Assembly (NCBI GenBank): GCA_964391765.1
Contig: CAYMNG010000031.1
Coordinates: 1-23,006, forward strand
Direction of reading: 5' to 3'
DNA from: UBA10649 sp964391765
GTDB taxonomy: Bacteria; Actinomycetota; Actinomycetes; S36-B12
DNA length: 23,006 bases
Shown: positions 22,630 through 23,006 of the stretch, one piece after another
Layout: each line of letters opens with the position of its first letter
Numbering within the stretch: position 1 is the first letter of the stretch
Made by a program: the position numbers and the translations under genes
The notes under the pieces: model-generated
The model's input: the letters and a program-made list of their open reading frames with translations, nothing else
Database searches by the model: none
Told to the model about the DNA's origin: nothing

Positions 22630-22683
22630 TCAGGTGCCCGCGACCGCCGGCACGCTCGGTGCGTGGCGATCCGGGCTGCTCAC
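22630..22683 (-). CDS. Possible 17-residue leader peptide upstream of the ABC exporter
   Basis: Reads VSSPDRHAPSVPAVAGT and then TGA. The GTG at 22683 lies exactly 7 nt after the -10 element TAGAGT, as at four other accessory starts in this window. The stop is 5 nt before the GTG of the ABC gene, which has no ribosome site of its own, so termination-reinitiation could couple them. With no homologue recognised, this could equally be untranslated leader. Confidence 0.35.
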   Translation of the reverse strand: MSSPDRHAPSVPAVAGT

Positions 22684-22690
22684 GGGGCGC

Positions 22691-22705
22691 ACTCTACGAC
22701 GTCGT
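22691..22705 (-). promoter_or_regulatory. Candidate leaderless promoter -10 with adjoining palindrome
   Basis: Minus-strand TAGAGT (22696-22691) would drive the leader peptide and ABC exporter. The perfect 10-bp palindrome ACGACGTCGT (22696-22705) begins at the -10 and runs into the spacer, a position where a bound repressor would block the promoter. Confidence 0.35.
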
Positions 22706-22762
22706 GCGTGGCCCGCCGGGCGTGCCGGCGTGCCGGATGCCTGCATCGGGCCACGCGGCGAG

Positions 22763-22840
22763 GTACGGTCGTCGTACTCGTCCGCCGGACGGGGCGATCG
22801 ACGTCGGCCGTCGCGGGACGGCCACCCCGGTTCGTCGGGG
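22763..22840 (+). promoter_or_regulatory. clpX upstream region with three inverted repeats
   Basis: The region before clpX contains GTACG-GTCGT-CGTAC (22763-22777, overlapping a TACGGT hexamer at 22764-22769 that could be a -10), GGCCGTC-GCGG-GACGGCC (22806-22823) and CCCCG-GTTCGT-CGGGG (22825-22840). The last ends just before the Shine-Dalgarno sequence, so it may fold in the mRNA leader and affect clpX translation. Roles are inferred from position only. No clear ClgR site was seen. Confidence 0.35.
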
Positions 22841-22858
22841 CAGGAAAGGGGCGCGCAC

Positions 22859-23006
22859 GTGGCACGCATCGGCGAGAGCGGCGACCTGCTCAAGTGCTCC
22901 TTCTGCGGCAAGAGCCAGAAGCAGGTCAAGAAGCTCATCGCCGGCCCCGGCGTCTACATCTGCGACGAGTGCATCGACCTGTGCAACGAGATCATCGAGG
23001 AGGAGC
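22859..23006 (+). CDS. clpX: ClpX, N-terminal zinc-binding domain (3' end outside window)
   Basis: ClpX is the AAA+ unfoldase that feeds proteins to ClpP. Only the first 49 complete codons are present. They encode the C4 zinc-binding dimerisation domain: CSFCGKSQ at about residues 13-20 and ICDECIDLCNE near 39-49. The four zinc cysteines and the IAGPGVYICDECI signature match ClpX closely. The GTG at 22859 has AGGAAAGG (22842-22849) upstream. In this strain it is separated from clpP2 by about 20 kb, so it must have its own promoter rather than depend on clpP1P2 transcription. The ATPase domain lies beyond the window. Confidence 0.95.
   Translation, partial: MARIGESGDLLKCSFCGKSQKQVKKLIAGPGVYICDECIDLCNEIIEEE

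Noticed and set aside
2747..22683. An integrative element with attachment sites
   Set aside because: No integrase, transposase, tRNA target or matching terminal repeats were seen by eye, so the block is described as accessory without naming a mobile element.

Overview
The window reads as chromosomal DNA from a high-GC actinobacterium. The support is very GC-rich coding sequence with many GTG starts, a trigger factor-clpP1-clpP2 ... clpX backbone with two ClpP paralogues, and a gene for Lsr2, a nucleoid protein known only from Actinobacteria. I cannot name the genus. The two ends are housekeeping genes: tig (5' end cut by the window), clpP1, clpP2 on the left, and the first ~50 codons of clpX on the right. 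In many actinobacteria clpX follows clpP2 closely. Here about 20 kb of accessory genes lies between them (2747-22683).

Layout. (1) 2747-5878, + strand: an ABC exporter half-transporter directly behind clpP2, then a putidaredoxin-reductase-like FAD enzyme with its own promoter and ribosome binding site. (2) 10884-5848, - strand: two tandem GAF-LuxR regulators, then a tightly overlapping trio of a WbaP-type polyprenyl-phosphate sugar-1-phosphate transferase, a WecG/TagA/CpsF glycosyltransferase and a GT4 glycosyltransferase. This is a small polysaccharide or glycolipid assembly unit. (3) 10885-11122: a structured intergenic region with several inverted repeats, including a 17-bp perfect stem. 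(4) 11123-12424, + strand: a secreted matrixin-like zinc protease and an Lsr2-type protein. (5) 16962-12435, - strand: an isopropylmalate/isocitrate-dehydrogenase-family enzyme, an isochorismatase-ALDH fusion and a GT-C-like membrane protein, each overlapping the next by 1-4 bases. (6) 17004-20824, + strand, divergent from (5) across only 41 bp: a nucleotidyltransferase-family protein and a free-standing A-T-TE (adenylation, carrier, thioesterase) enzyme. (7) 22683-20870, - strand: a possible 17-aa leader peptide and a second ABC exporter half-transporter.

How it may work together (inference). Blocks 5-7 look like a small uncharacterised biosynthetic unit. A beta-decarboxylating-type dehydrogenase and a hydrolase/aldehyde dehydrogenase would shape a carboxylic acid. 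An A-T-TE enzyme lacking the aspartate that marks alpha-amino-acid substrates would activate it, and an ABC exporter lies next door. Blocks 1-2 carry export and polyprenyl-linked glycan assembly. The Lsr2 copy and the paired LuxR regulators could supply local control. A recurring feature is a TANNNT-like -10 hexamer exactly 7 nt before the start codon at five accessory starts, which suggests leaderless transcripts. The clp genes at the edges have clear Shine-Dalgarno sequences instead.

No stretch longer than 300 bp lacks a gene. The largest gaps are 10885-11122 and 22684-22858, and both are described. I saw no rRNA, tRNA, CRISPR array, transposase or integrase.
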